From: Spongiivirga citrea
GTDB lineage: Bacteria; Bacteroidota; Bacteroidia; Flavobacteriales; Flavobacteriaceae
DNA: 64,000 bases
Assembly: GCF_010671565.1 (NCBI RefSeq)
Contig: NZ_JAABOQ010000001.1
Coordinates: 62,001-126,000 of the forward strand
Reading direction: 5' to 3'
Below are positions 8,750-17,252 of this stretch, in pieces. Position 1 is the stretch's first letter. The number at the start of each line of letters is the position of its first letter. Position numbers and translations under genes: made by a program. The notes under the pieces are model-generated. The model was not told the origin of the DNA, did no database searches, and saw only the letters and a list, made by a program, of their open reading frames with translations.

Positions 8750-9888
8750 GGGCTTTCTAAAGTTAAGATGTCGCCATGTGTTTTATTAATGATTTGCGGT
8801 ACTAATTCAGGAAAAACCTGACTGCTATTCATCATTATATTTGATAATCGATTGTTTAAAAATACCTTAGATAGTAATCGCCCAGTTTTTAGACGCTTGC
8901 TAAAATTCAGTTTCCAGTCATTTTTGTAAACCTTCTCTACTTCATTTCTTGAAGGTAGGTCACCACTAAAAAATTGAATAAGAGCTTCTGAACATATTTT
9001 GGCTGCATGTATTGCCATTGCCATCCCATTTCCACAGAGTGGATGAATTAATCCAGCTGTATCGCCAACCATTAATAGATGTTTTTCAATAGGTTCTTTT
9101 TTCTCAAATGACACTTGGCTAATGCTAAGTGGTTGGTCAAAATCTGGTATAGCATCTTGAAAGAACTTTTTTAAATGTGGGTTTGTTGTCATCACATTTT
9201 TCTGAAATGCTTCTACATCTTTTTCTTTTTTAAATGAATTATATGTTACCAAATAGCAGACATTTACCATATCATTTTCAACTTTTGATAAACCACAATA
9301 ACCGCCATCAAAATTATGTAAGGCTACTAGGCTATCATCAAAATTTGCTTGATAATGGGCCTTGATAGCTAACCAATGAGATTTTTTCTGAATAAAATCA
9401 CGATCTAAATACTTATCTAAATTAGATCGCTTGCCAAAGGCGCCTACTACAAATTGAGCGACAAATTCAGTTCTATTTGCCGTTTTTATTTGAAATTCAT
9501 CATTATTAAATTGAACAGCAACTACTTGATCTTGATAAAGTATACCTCCAGCTTCTTGAAGCTGCTTAAACATTAAATTATCTAAACAGTAACGGCTTAT
9601 ACCAAAACCTCCGAGATCTAACTTTCCATGAACCGTTTTGCCCTTTTTTGTAGATATTAAATATTTTGAAATATTCTTGGCATTTGCCAATATAGGGTCA
9701 ACACCTAAATATTGTAAATATGGCAGTACTTCATTTGAAACATACTCGCCGCATACCTTATGCGATGGATAGGCGCTCTTTTCAATTATCAGACATTCTA
9801 TATTTGATTTGCTGAGATGAAGAGCAGTCGTCAATCCACCTAAACCACCGCCAATAATTACTACCTGAAACTTCTTTTTCATTTGCAT
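8746..9888 (-). CDS. FAD-dependent oxidoreductase, geranylgeranyl reductase/hydroxylase-like
   Basis: This is a flavoprotein of about 380 residues. The N-terminal VVIIGGGLGGLTTALHL binds the FAD ADP moiety, KVCGEYVS follows near residue 45, and MVGDTAGLIHPLCGNGM is the second FAD motif. The family includes geranylgeranyl reductases and aromatic hydroxylases, so double-bond reduction or ring hydroxylation is plausible. The longest frame starts at 9930, but that ATG lies inside the terminator hairpin of the upstream ompA gene. The start is therefore placed at the ATG at 9888, or alternatively 9882. It is the first gene of the cluster and overlaps the methyltransferase by 4 bp. Confidence 0.85.
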   Translation of the reverse strand: MQMKKKFQVVIIGGGLGGLTTALHLSKSNIECLIIEKSAYPSHKVCGEYVSNEVLPYLQYLGVDPILANAKNISKYLISTKKGKTVHGKLDLGGFGISRYCLDNLMFKQLQEAGGILYQDQVVAVQFNNDEFQIKTANRTEFVAQFVVGAFGKRSNLDKYLDRDFIQKKSHWLAIKAHYQANFDDSLVALHNFDGGYCGLSKVENDMVNVCYLVTYNSFKKEKDVEAFQKNVMTTNPHLKKFFQDAIPDFDQPLSISQVSFEKKEPIEKHLLMVGDTAGLIHPLCGNGMAMAIHAAKICSEALIQFFSGDLPSRNEVEKVYKNDWKLNFSKRLKTGRLLSKVFLNNRLSNIMMNSSQVFPELVPQIINKTHGDILTLESP

Positions 9889-9922
9889 AGTGAAGATAGT
9901 TAGGATAAACGTAAACACAAAA

Positions 9923-9954
9923 AAGCCCACAGCTTCTTTTCAAACTGTGGGCTT
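9923..9954 (-). terminator. Rho-independent terminator of the ompA-like gene
   Basis: A perfect 10-bp stem (AAGCCCACAG/CTGTGGGCTT) with a 12-nt loop is followed on the minus strand by a run of T residues. It lies 54 bp past the OmpA-like gene stop. It insulates the biosynthetic cluster from the upstream lipoprotein genes and overlaps the overlong reading of the FAD oxidoreductase. Confidence 0.9.
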
Positions 9955-10007
9955 CACCAATTTAATTTGATCATTTAATTGGTTACATGCAAAAGGTAGG
10001 CAGGATA

Positions 10008-10700
10008 TTATCCTTTGGTCTTTTTCATTGCTTCTTGCTTTAATTGCTCATTAGCAACTACTGCAAGAGCAACTCGTCTATTTTTTGATCTACCATCGGC
10101 AGTGGAATTATCATGCTGCGGTTGCTCTTCACCATACCACTTCGTAGTAAAGCGGTTCGAGCTTACTCCTTTTCCTGCAAGATAATCTGATACCGAAAGT
10201 GCTCTCTTTTTCGAAAGTGTCATATTGTAATCGTCAGATCCTGTGTTATCAGTATGGCCTTCTATTAGAATATTGGAATTAGGATATTCTTTAAAAATAC
10301 CCGCAAGTTTTTGCAAAGTAGCGGCAGATTTTGAGTTAATATTCGACTTATTGGTATCGAAATATACCCCACTTCTTTCATCAAAAGTGATACTGATTCC
10401 TTCACCAACACGTTCGACTTCTGCACCCGGGATCTCTGCTTCAATACGCTCAGCCTGTCTGTCCATTCTGTTACCAATGTAAGCACCCGCTGCACCGCCA
10501 ACGACACCACCGATAATGGCACCTAAAACTGTATTTCCTTTTCCAACATTATTACCGATTACTCCGCCAAGGACAGCACCACCAGCAGTACCAATTACAG
10601 CACCTTTTTGAGTGTTGTTTGCTGTTTTACAACTCATACTAACACTTAATATTAGTATTAGACTTAATGCGTAGTTAATTGCTTTATATCTTGTTTTCAT
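10008..10700 (-). CDS. OmpA family lipoprotein with glycine zipper
   Basis: This is a 230-residue envelope protein. The signal peptide ends in a lipobox (SVSMSC, Cys24), so it is lipid-anchored. Residues about 33-78 form a glycine-zipper segment rich in GGAVLGG-type repeats. The C-terminal OmpA domain (about 110-220) has GVYFDTNKSNI, the peptidoglycan-binding IEGHTDNTGSDDYN and SKNRRV. It should tether the outer membrane to the peptidoglycan. It follows the lipocalin-like lipoprotein gene by 6 bp and is closed by a strong terminator, so the two probably form a bicistronic unit. Confidence 0.92.
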   Translation of the reverse strand: MKTRYKAINYALSLILILSVSMSCKTANNTQKGAVIGTAGGAVLGGVIGNNVGKGNTVLGAIIGGVVGGAAGAYIGNRMDRQAERIEAEIPGAEVERVGEGISITFDERSGVYFDTNKSNINSKSAATLQKLAGIFKEYPNSNILIEGHTDNTGSDDYNMTLSKKRALSVSDYLAGKGVSSNRFTTKWYGEEQPQHDNSTADGRSKNRRVALAVVANEQLKQEAMKKTKG

Positions 10701-10706
10701 AGTCCG

Positions 10707-11174
10707 TTATTTTATAAAATTTAGGTTAATTAAAAATGGTGTCCCATCAACATTTACAGTAGTTGATAAAGTCATACTGGTTTCGTTTAAAGCATCAATA
10801 TTCAAACGAAAACCAGCATTGTTATTAGTGCTTTTTTTCTTTTCATCAATTGGCTTAAATTGAAATTGATAGCTTCCGTCACCAGGCTCAAAAATTGACC
10901 AGCGTATCAGGTTTGACTCCTGGCCGCAATTTCCATTGCTAAAGCTATAAGATCCTGTACTATTGTTAGAAATGAAATTCCAAGTACTTTCATTATAACA
11001 AAAGGCATTCGCTGTATTAAATAGATCAGCATTAAACTCTCCAGGGTTATTTGGGTGTGTAACACTTTGTAAAGTCCATTGACCATTGATCATGGAACGA
11101 TATGAACGATTTTGTTTTGACAATGAGCACGCACTAAACGTTATCAAAGTAAGTAAGAGAATAAGATATTTCAT
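10707..11174 (-). CDS. Lipocalin-like domain lipoprotein
   Basis: This 155-residue protein has a lipoprotein signal peptide (FSACS, Cys16). The body begins with NGQWTLQSVTHP, the opening strand pattern of the small lipocalin-like family common in Flavobacteriaceae, followed by alternating beta strands (STWNFISNNSTGSYSF, SYQFQFKPID). Two further cysteines could form a disulfide in the periplasm. No ligand can be predicted. It lies directly upstream of the OmpA-like gene and is likely cotranscribed, suggesting a shared envelope role. Confidence 0.75.
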   Translation of the reverse strand: MKYLILLLTLITFSACSLSKQNRSYRSMINGQWTLQSVTHPNNPGEFNADLFNTANAFCYNESTWNFISNNSTGSYSFSNGNCGQESNLIRWSIFEPGDGSYQFQFKPIDEKKKSTNNNAGFRLNIDALNETSMTLSTTVNVDGTPFLINLNFIK

Positions 11175-11347
11175 AAAATCAGTTTTAGGTTAATTAAGTT
11201 ACAATTTTTTCATTCTGAAAAGTTAATCCAAACATCTAGAACATTAGTTATTAAAGTTCGACCAAAAGTCATTTATTCCGATAAAATCACTAAGTATGGT
11301 ATAACTATTGATCTATCTATATACGTTAACACTAAACTTTATAGATT

Positions 11348-11899
11348 ATGAGATTCAAAAAAGAACCAGGTTTAAATGCCGGATCAATGGCCGACATTGC
11401 ATTTTTAATGCTAATTTTTTTCTTGGTAGTCACCAAGATTGAAGCAGATGAAGGAATTAACACCCGATTAGCTTCAAATCAGGAAACACCAATAATTGAC
11501 ATTAACAAGCGAAACATTTTGCAAGTAAGTTTGAATGACAAGAATGAAGTATTTGTTGAAGATGGAGTTGCAGAAGTCGAAGAACTTACTGAGCTCGCAA
11601 AGGCTTTTATTGACAACAATGGCGATGGCAGCTGTGACTATTGTGATGGAAAGCAACTTGCTACTTCATCAGATAATCCTGATCAAGCTATAGTTTCACT
11701 TCAACATATGCGTACTACCGATTACAAGTTTTATGTTACGGTGCAAAATGAATTGATCAAGGCGTACAACGAACTTCGCAATGAAGAAGCTATACAATCA
11801 CTAGGCCGTTCTTTTAATGAGCTTTCGAGTACTGAACAAAAGGAGATCAAGAAAAAGTATCCCCGAAAACTTTCGGAAATTCCGTTAGCCTCTAATTAA
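11348..11899 (+). CDS. ExbD/TolR family biopolymer transport protein
   Basis: This 183-residue protein has a short cytoplasmic N-terminus, then one transmembrane helix with the critical acidic residue (SMADIAFLMLIFFLVVTKI, with Asp), and a periplasmic domain. Such proteins use the proton gradient with ExbB and TonB to energise outer membrane receptors. The periplasmic part has a CDYC insertion (GDGSCDYCDG), seen in Bacteroidota ExbD variants, which may be redox active or structural. No exbB or tonB lies beside it. Its stop overlaps the convergent E1 gene stop by 4 bp. Confidence 0.9.
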   Translation: MRFKKEPGLNAGSMADIAFLMLIFFLVVTKIEADEGINTRLASNQETPIIDINKRNILQVSLNDKNEVFVEDGVAEVEELTELAKAFIDNNGDGSCDYCDGKQLATSSDNPDQAIVSLQHMRTTDYKFYVTVQNELIKAYNELRNEEAIQSLGRSFNELSSTEQKEIKKKYPRKLSEIPLASN

Positions 11900-13902
11900 T
11901 AAGCTAACAACTGCTCCAAATCTTCCTTGAACCTACTTTTTGGTAAATATTGATCTTCTAAAACTCCAGCAAACGGAATTGGAGATTCTAAACTAGCTGT
12001 TCTTTTAACAGCGGCATCCAGATATTCAAAACAATTTTCCATTATTAATGCAGAAATATCCGAAGCAACACCGCCGAACATAGAATCTTCTTGCAAAATA
12101 ATAGCTTTTCCCGTTTTCTTGACAGATTCAAAAATAGTTTTGGTATCTAACGGATTTAAACTTCTTAAATCAATAAGGTCCGCATTAACCTCGCTCATCT
12201 CACTTAAAGTATCTAACGCCCAATGTACCGATGCGCCAAATGTGATTATAGTAACATCATTTCCTCCGCGTAAAAGCTTCGCTTTCCCGATTGGCAAAGT
12301 GAAGTAATCTTCTGATACTTCTTCACGAATACTACGGTACAAGGCTTTATGTTCAAAGAACAAAACCGGATTCGGATCGTTAATAGCAGCTGCCAATAAA
12401 CCCGCTGCATCTGAAGGAAATGCCGGATATACAACCTTTAAGCCTGGTGTTTTAGTAAACCAAGCTTCATTGGTTTGACTATGAAAAGGTCCCGCTCCTA
12501 CTCCAGCTCCACAGGGCATTCTAACCACAACATCGGCAGTTTGGCCCCAACGATAGTGCGATTTCGCTAGTAAATTTACAATCGGATTAAATCCTGAAGA
12601 AACAAAATCAGCAAATTGCATTTCCATAACTGATTTTATGCCATTTATTGACAGGCCCATTGCAGCAGAAACAATAGCCGATTCGCAGATAGGTGTATTA
12701 CGAACACGTTCTTTACCAAAAGTTTCTACAAACCCTTCCGTTATTTTAAAAACGCCTCCATACTCCGCAATATCCTGCCCCATGATTACCAAATCATCAT
12801 GCTTCTCCATCGACTGACGAAGTGATTGAGAAATTGCATCAATCAAGCGCATTTCTTTTTTAGTAGATGAAGGATTTACTTCTTCAAAATCATGCGATTT
12901 ATAAACATCCGAAAGTTCTTTTTGTAAATCGGCGGTAACCACATCTTCTTCAAATGCTATTTTTAAATGCGCGTCGATCTCTTTTTTTATCTCATTTTTG
13001 AGATCATTAATGCAGCTTTCTGAAAGTAACTCTTCTTCTAAAAGATACCCTTGGTAATTGGTCAAAGGATCCCGTTCCTCCCAGTAATCCATTAAATCTT
13101 GAGGTACGTATTTCGTTCCACTAGCCTCTTCATGACCTCTTCGTCTAAAGGTCTTGAATTCAATTAAAACAGGTTTTGGGTTTTCTCTTATCTCATTTGC
13201 AATCGCACTTACCTTCTCGTATACTTCAATAATATTATTCCCGTCAATAATATGAGATTCCATACCATAACCTTTGCCTCGTGAGGCAAGATCACCACAC
13301 TTAAATTGCTCGCTTGTTGGTGTAGATAGACCATAACCGTTGTTTTCAATACAAAAAACAACTGGTAAGTTCCATACCGAAGCTACGTTTAAGGCTTCGT
13401 GAAAATCTCCTTCACTTGTCCCCCCTTCTCCAGTAAAAACTGCCGTAACCTTATTGTTTTTCTTTAATAGATTACCAAGCGCAATTCCATCAGCAACACC
13501 CATTTGAGGACCTAGATGCGATATCATTCCTATAATATTAAACTCTTGTGTACCGAAATGAAATGAACGATCTCGACCTTTTGTAAATCCGCTTGCTTTA
13601 CCTTGCCATTGACTAAATAGTCTATGCAAAGGGATGTCTCTACCTGTAAAAACACCCAAGTTTCTGTGCATTGGTAGTATGTATTCGTCTTTATTCAAAG
13701 CTGCAGTAACCCCTGCCGCAATTGCTTCTTGACCAATACCGCTAAACCATTTAGAAATCTTCCCTTGTCGAAGTAAAAGCAACATCTTTTCCTCAATCAT
13801 TCGTGGCTTAAGCATACGCCTGTACAACTGTAGCTTCGTCTCTTTATCACAAGATTTAGGCTCGAATTTTATGACTTTTGAGCTAGTTACTGATTTATCC
13901 AT
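11896..13902 (-). CDS. Branched-chain 2-oxoacid dehydrogenase E1, alpha and beta fused
   Basis: This 668-residue protein joins both E1 subunits. The alpha half has the thiamine diphosphate motif, GEGGTSEGDF at residues 158-167 and ENN near 186-188. The beta half starts near residue 348 and has MGQDIAEYGGVFKIT and FFEHKALYR. It decarboxylates branched 2-oxoacids and passes the acyl group to a lipoyl E2, giving branched acyl-CoA for catabolism or as primers for iso-fatty acids. No E2 or E3 gene is adjacent. A TAnnTTTG element lies 20 bp upstream. The fused form is common in Bacteroidota. Confidence 0.9.
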   Translation of the reverse strand: MDKSVTSSKVIKFEPKSCDKETKLQLYRRMLKPRMIEEKMLLLLRQGKISKWFSGIGQEAIAAGVTAALNKDEYILPMHRNLGVFTGRDIPLHRLFSQWQGKASGFTKGRDRSFHFGTQEFNIIGMISHLGPQMGVADGIALGNLLKKNNKVTAVFTGEGGTSEGDFHEALNVASVWNLPVVFCIENNGYGLSTPTSEQFKCGDLASRGKGYGMESHIIDGNNIIEVYEKVSAIANEIRENPKPVLIEFKTFRRRGHEEASGTKYVPQDLMDYWEERDPLTNYQGYLLEEELLSESCINDLKNEIKKEIDAHLKIAFEEDVVTADLQKELSDVYKSHDFEEVNPSSTKKEMRLIDAISQSLRQSMEKHDDLVIMGQDIAEYGGVFKITEGFVETFGKERVRNTPICESAIVSAAMGLSINGIKSVMEMQFADFVSSGFNPIVNLLAKSHYRWGQTADVVVRMPCGAGVGAGPFHSQTNEAWFTKTPGLKVVYPAFPSDAAGLLAAAINDPNPVLFFEHKALYRSIREEVSEDYFTLPIGKAKLLRGGNDVTIITFGASVHWALDTLSEMSEVNADLIDLRSLNPLDTKTIFESVKKTGKAIILQEDSMFGGVASDISALIMENCFEYLDAAVKRTASLESPIPFAGVLEDQYLPKSRFKEDLEQLLAY

Positions 13903-13921
13903 TAGTACGTTTTCGATATAT

Positions 13922-13929
13922 CAAATGTA
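13922..13929 (-). promoter_or_regulatory. -7 promoter element for the E1 dehydrogenase gene
   Basis: On the minus strand the sequence reads TACATTTG, a match to the Bacteroidota sigma factor -7 element TAnnTTTG. It ends 20 bp before the start codon. No clear -33 TTTG was found at the expected distance. Confidence 0.5.
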
Positions 13930-14012
13930 AAAAAATAACAATCCGCACCCTATTTGTTTTATTGTTTTAAAAGATCTGAATTACCGGGCTATTTAAAAAG
14001 CCTTTTAATTGC

Positions 14013-14020
14013 TACCTTTG
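14013..14020 (+). promoter_or_regulatory. -7 promoter element for the dioxygenase gene
   Basis: TACCTTTG matches TAnnTTTG and lies 29 bp before the ATG at 14050. Its position inside the longer open frame supports the downstream start codon for the dioxygenase. Confidence 0.6.
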
Positions 14021-14049
14021 TTAGACATCATACCAATAAAACCATAAAC

Positions 14050-15000
14050 ATGAATAATATACCCAGTGTAGATTTAGCTGATTTTACCTCTGGCGACCCT
14101 GTACGAAAGCAACAATTTGTTGATTCTATTGGTAAAGCCTATGAAGATATTGGCTTTGTTTCACTTAAAAACCATTTCCTTTCTGATAAATTGGTTGACA
14201 ACCTTTATAAAGAAGTCAAGTCCTTTTTTGCACTTCCTGTAGAAACAAAAAAGAAGTATGAGCGTGAAGAATTAGCTGGACAACGCGGTTATGTTTCTTT
14301 CGGGAAAGAGCATGCGAAAGGAAAAAAAGAAGGAGATTTAAAAGAGTTTTGGCATTTTGGACAAGAGCCTGACGACGATGCAAATCTAATTGAAGAATAT
14401 CCCGACAACATTAAGGTCGATGAACTGGAAGATTTCAATGAAGTAGGCATGGAAGCCTACCGAATGCTAGAAAAAACTGGAATCTATGTTCTGAGAGCAC
14501 TAGCCCTATATATTGGCTTAGATGAACATTATTTTGATCATTGGGCAAGTAACGGTAATAGCATTTTACGTCCAATTCATTATCCACCAATAACGGAAGA
14601 ACCAAAAGGTGCTGTTAGGGCTGGTGCCCATGGTGACATTAATTTAATCACCTTGCTAATGGGTGCTTCAACCGGAGGGCTGCAGGTACTCAGGAAGGAC
14701 GGAGAATGGATTGACGCCATCCCAAATGAAGACGAGCTGGTTATTAATGTAGGTGATATGCTAGAACGCCATACGAATAATAAACTTCGATCTACCATTC
14801 ACCGCGTGATCAATCCACCAAAAGAGCAATGGGGAAAACCGCGTTATTCTATCCCATTTTTTATGCACCCACGAAGTGACATGAAGTTAAATTGTTTAGA
14901 GGAATGTGTTGATTCAGGTAATCCAAAAGCGTACGATGACATTACCGCGGGAGACTTTTTACATCAGCGTCTTGTTGAAATTGGATTAATTAAGAAATAA
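14050..15000 (+). CDS. 2-oxoglutarate/Fe(II) dioxygenase, isopenicillin N synthase family
   Basis: This is a non-haem iron oxygenase of about 316 residues. The DIOX_N region begins IPSVDLADF. The iron ligands are His194-x-Asp196 (AHGDINLITLL) and His251 (STIHRVINPP). Arg265-x-Ser267 (RYSIPFF) should bind the 2-oxoglutarate carboxylate. The open frame extends to 13954, but those extra residues precede the conserved start and overlap the promoter, so ATG 14050 is chosen. Bacterial relatives are annotated only as isopenicillin N synthase family oxygenases, and the substrate is unknown. No antibiotic biosynthesis genes lie beside it. Confidence 0.85.
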   Translation: MNNIPSVDLADFTSGDPVRKQQFVDSIGKAYEDIGFVSLKNHFLSDKLVDNLYKEVKSFFALPVETKKKYEREELAGQRGYVSFGKEHAKGKKEGDLKEFWHFGQEPDDDANLIEEYPDNIKVDELEDFNEVGMEAYRMLEKTGIYVLRALALYIGLDEHYFDHWASNGNSILRPIHYPPITEEPKGAVRAGAHGDINLITLLMGASTGGLQVLRKDGEWIDAIPNEDELVINVGDMLERHTNNKLRSTIHRVINPPKEQWGKPRYSIPFFMHPRSDMKLNCLEECVDSGNPKAYDDITAGDFLHQRLVEIGLIKK

Positions 15001-15075
15001 GAGGATAGATTAAAGACTTGATTGACTTTTGAAGCCTAACTCTGAACTCACCACTCTAAACTCTCAACTACTAAA

Positions 15076-15402
15076 ATGGATCTAAAAGATCAACTTAAAA
15101 ATCTTTTTCCTGATCATAAAGAGGAAGAAACGCATATTGACCAATCATCAGATGCAATTTGGATGCAAGACGATCCCTTAATCTGTAAATATGAAAAAAG
15201 AAAGGGGAAGCCTATTACCATTATCGAAGGATATACTGGCGCAGATGAAGATTTTAAACAATTAGCAAAAGAACTCAAAACAAAATTGAGCGTAGGCGGT
15301 AGCTTTAAAAATGATCAGATTATTATTCAGGGTGATTACCGTGATAGAATAATGGATATACTAAAAGAAAAGGGATTTAAGGTGAAGCGAGTTGGAGGGT
15401 AA
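15076..15402 (+). CDS. SUI1/eIF1-like translation initiation factor (YciH family)
   Basis: This 108-residue protein has the SUI1 core at its C-terminus: KRKGKPITIIEGYTG, then LAKELKTKLSVGGSFKND and IIIQGDYRDRIMDILKEKGF. The family resembles eukaryotic eIF1 and bacterial YciH, thought to influence start-site selection on the ribosome. The start is the first ATG and the length matches bacterial SUI1 proteins. The 75-bp gap upstream contains a degenerate AACTCnnAA repeat and no obvious promoter. Confidence 0.88.
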   Translation: MDLKDQLKNLFPDHKEEETHIDQSSDAIWMQDDPLICKYEKRKGKPITIIEGYTGADEDFKQLAKELKTKLSVGGSFKNDQIIIQGDYRDRIMDILKEKGFKVKRVGG

Positions 15403-15442
15403 CTACAACTTCAACAAATAAATAACAACCATATACTACATT

Positions 15443-16375
15443 CTGGAAAAAAAAATATTTCATATCACAAACGGCGATAGTCTCACCAATAGACTAATTG
15501 ATCTTGGTTTTGATAAACATATGTTCACCTGGCGTGAAATCTTATGTGATGGCCCTAGCACTTACAAAATCGATTCATCAAAGTTTATTGATTTGCGTAG
15601 CTGTTTTTTGCAATTGCAATATGACATACCTGTCGGGTATTATGAAGAGAAGTTTAGCAATCAATTTGAGATGCTAAAGGATCTTTCCGGCTATGATGAA
15701 ATCAACATTTGGTTTGAGTATGACCTATTTTGCCATATTAATATGATTGCGGCTATTAGCTTGCTTCATCAAATGGGTAATGATCTCCCTATTTACAGTA
15801 TTTGTAGTGGTCGGGTTGCAGGTGAAGATCATTTAAAAGGATTGTCCGAACTTTCGAAAGGTCAATTACTAGATCATTTTGAGAACAAGATCTTACTAAA
15901 AGACAGTGACATAAAATTAGCCGATTCACTATGGCAAATTTACTGTTCTGACATGCATCATCAATTTCATAAATATGTCACCCAGCCTTCGTCATTTAAA
16001 TATCTTTCTAATTGTTTGAGCGCGCATTTAAAGCGTTTTCCTTCTAAGCATAGTGGACTCAATTTAATCGAAGTTCATCTACTCAATTTAATTACCCAAC
16101 ACCAAATAAAATCTAAACATCATTTATTAGGGTATTTGTTGCAATATCAGGGCTACTATGGTTATGGAGATTCTCAATTGGAAAAAATCATTGATAAAAT
16201 GGATTCATTTTTTGAAGCTGAAGATGATTTTTTAGTATTAAATGAGGATGGGGAAAAAGCACTTGCCAAAGAAGCTAATTTTTATGACAAGTTAAAAGAT
16301 GATACCATTTTTGGAGGTATTTCTAAGTACCGATTTGTATATGACATCAATTCAAGAACAATAGAAAAAGTATAA
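15443..16375 (+). CDS. DUF1835 domain protein, start codon apparently not ATG
   Basis: The first ATG (15521) begins MFTWREILCDGPS, but the same frame continues upstream without a stop and encodes IFHITNGDSLTNRLIDLGFD, which is the conserved DUF1835 N-terminus. No ATG exists in that part. Candidate starts are CTG 15443, used here, ATT 15440 and ATA 15455, beside a run of ten A residues. The function of DUF1835 proteins is unknown; FEYDLFCHINMIA and the CSGRVAGEDHLKG region are typical. The gene ends one base before the nucleoside phosphorylase ATG, suggesting an operon. A mutated start or an assembly error in the A-run are both possible. Confidence 0.7.
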   Translation: MEKKIFHITNGDSLTNRLIDLGFDKHMFTWREILCDGPSTYKIDSSKFIDLRSCFLQLQYDIPVGYYEEKFSNQFEMLKDLSGYDEINIWFEYDLFCHINMIAAISLLHQMGNDLPIYSICSGRVAGEDHLKGLSELSKGQLLDHFENKILLKDSDIKLADSLWQIYCSDMHHQFHKYVTQPSSFKYLSNCLSAHLKRFPSKHSGLNLIEVHLLNLITQHQIKSKHHLLGYLLQYQGYYGYGDSQLEKIIDKMDSFFEAEDDFLVLNEDGEKALAKEANFYDKLKDDTIFGGISKYRFVYDINSRTIEKV

Positions 16376-16376
16376 C

Positions 16377-17252
16377 ATGTGGATAGCGGAATCAGAATTG
16401 ATCATAAATCCCGATGGTAGTATCTATCATCTTAATTTAAAGCCAGAACAATTAGCAGAAACCATTATCACGGTTGGTGATCCAGATCGAGTTGCTAAGG
16501 TGACTGACTTGTTTGATAGTATTGAGTTTACAGTACAAAAGAGAGAATTTAAAACGACAACTGGTAGCTTTAAAGGCAAGCGGATAACCGTAATTTCGAC
16601 TGGAATAGGGACTGATAATATTGATATTGTATTTAATGAGTTGGATGCATTAGTCAATATAGATTTTGAGACTAGAACGATCAAAGAAAAGAAAACATCC
16701 TTGCAGATAATTAGAATCGGAACCTCTGGATCTATTCAAGCGAGCATTCCAGTGGGTTCATTTTTAATTTCCGAATATGGCATTGGTTTTGATGGACTGA
16801 TGCATTTTTATGATAAAAAACATCAAGAATTGGAATTTTCTAAAGCACTAAAAGATCATTTGCAGTGGGATACTCATATGACTGTTCCCTACACCTATAA
16901 AGCAGATCCTGAATTAGTAAACCAATTATCCTCTGATGAAATTGTGAACGGCATTACGGTAACTAATGCTGGCTTTTATGGGCCCCAAGGTCGACAATTA
17001 CGATTGCAACCAACCGATCCTAAGATGAATGATAAATTGGCTTCTTTCAACTATAATGGTAAGCAAATTACCAATCTTGAAATGGAGACAGCAGCTAATT
17101 ATGGTTTAGCATTTTTACTAGGTCATAAAACAGTTTCAATGAATGCCATTATAGCCAACCGAGCGATTGGTGATTTTAGCCCTGATCCCTATGCGGTGGT
17201 AAAAAATCTAATTGAATATACCCTGAATAAAATTACAGCAGATAGTAAATGA
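16377..17252 (+). CDS. Nucleoside phosphorylase (uridine phosphorylase-like)
   Basis: This 291-residue enzyme of the PNP/UDP family has phosphate-binding GDPDRVAKV near residue 34 and STGIGTDNIDIV, then IRIGTSGSIQ and a C-terminal LEMETAANYGLAFLLG with the Met-Glu of the nucleoside site. It should split a nucleoside with phosphate into base and ribose 1-phosphate for salvage. Base preference cannot be fixed from sequence. Its stop overlaps the next gene by 4 bp (ATGA), so it is coupled to a cytoplasmic solute-binding-fold protein, hinting that the two share a small-molecule pathway. Confidence 0.88.
   Translation: MWIAESELIINPDGSIYHLNLKPEQLAETIITVGDPDRVAKVTDLFDSIEFTVQKREFKTTTGSFKGKRITVISTGIGTDNIDIVFNELDALVNIDFETRTIKEKKTSLQIIRIGTSGSIQASIPVGSFLISEYGIGFDGLMHFYDKKHQELEFSKALKDHLQWDTHMTVPYTYKADPELVNQLSSDEIVNGITVTNAGFYGPQGRQLRLQPTDPKMNDKLASFNYNGKQITNLEMETAANYGLAFLLGHKTVSMNAIIANRAIGDFSPDPYAVVKNLIEYTLNKITADSK

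Noticed and set aside
3438-9888. Flexirubin or aryl polyene cluster
   Set aside because: The dialkylresorcinol genes darA/darB, chain length factor, acyltransferases and ammonia lyase typical of those clusters are absent; a type III PKS is present instead.
14050-15000. Beta-lactam biosynthesis gene (isopenicillin N synthase)
   Set aside because: Only the broad Fe/2-oxoglutarate dioxygenase motifs match; there is no ACV synthetase or other beta-lactam gene nearby, and the Arg-x-Ser 2-oxoglutarate motif argues for a different reaction.
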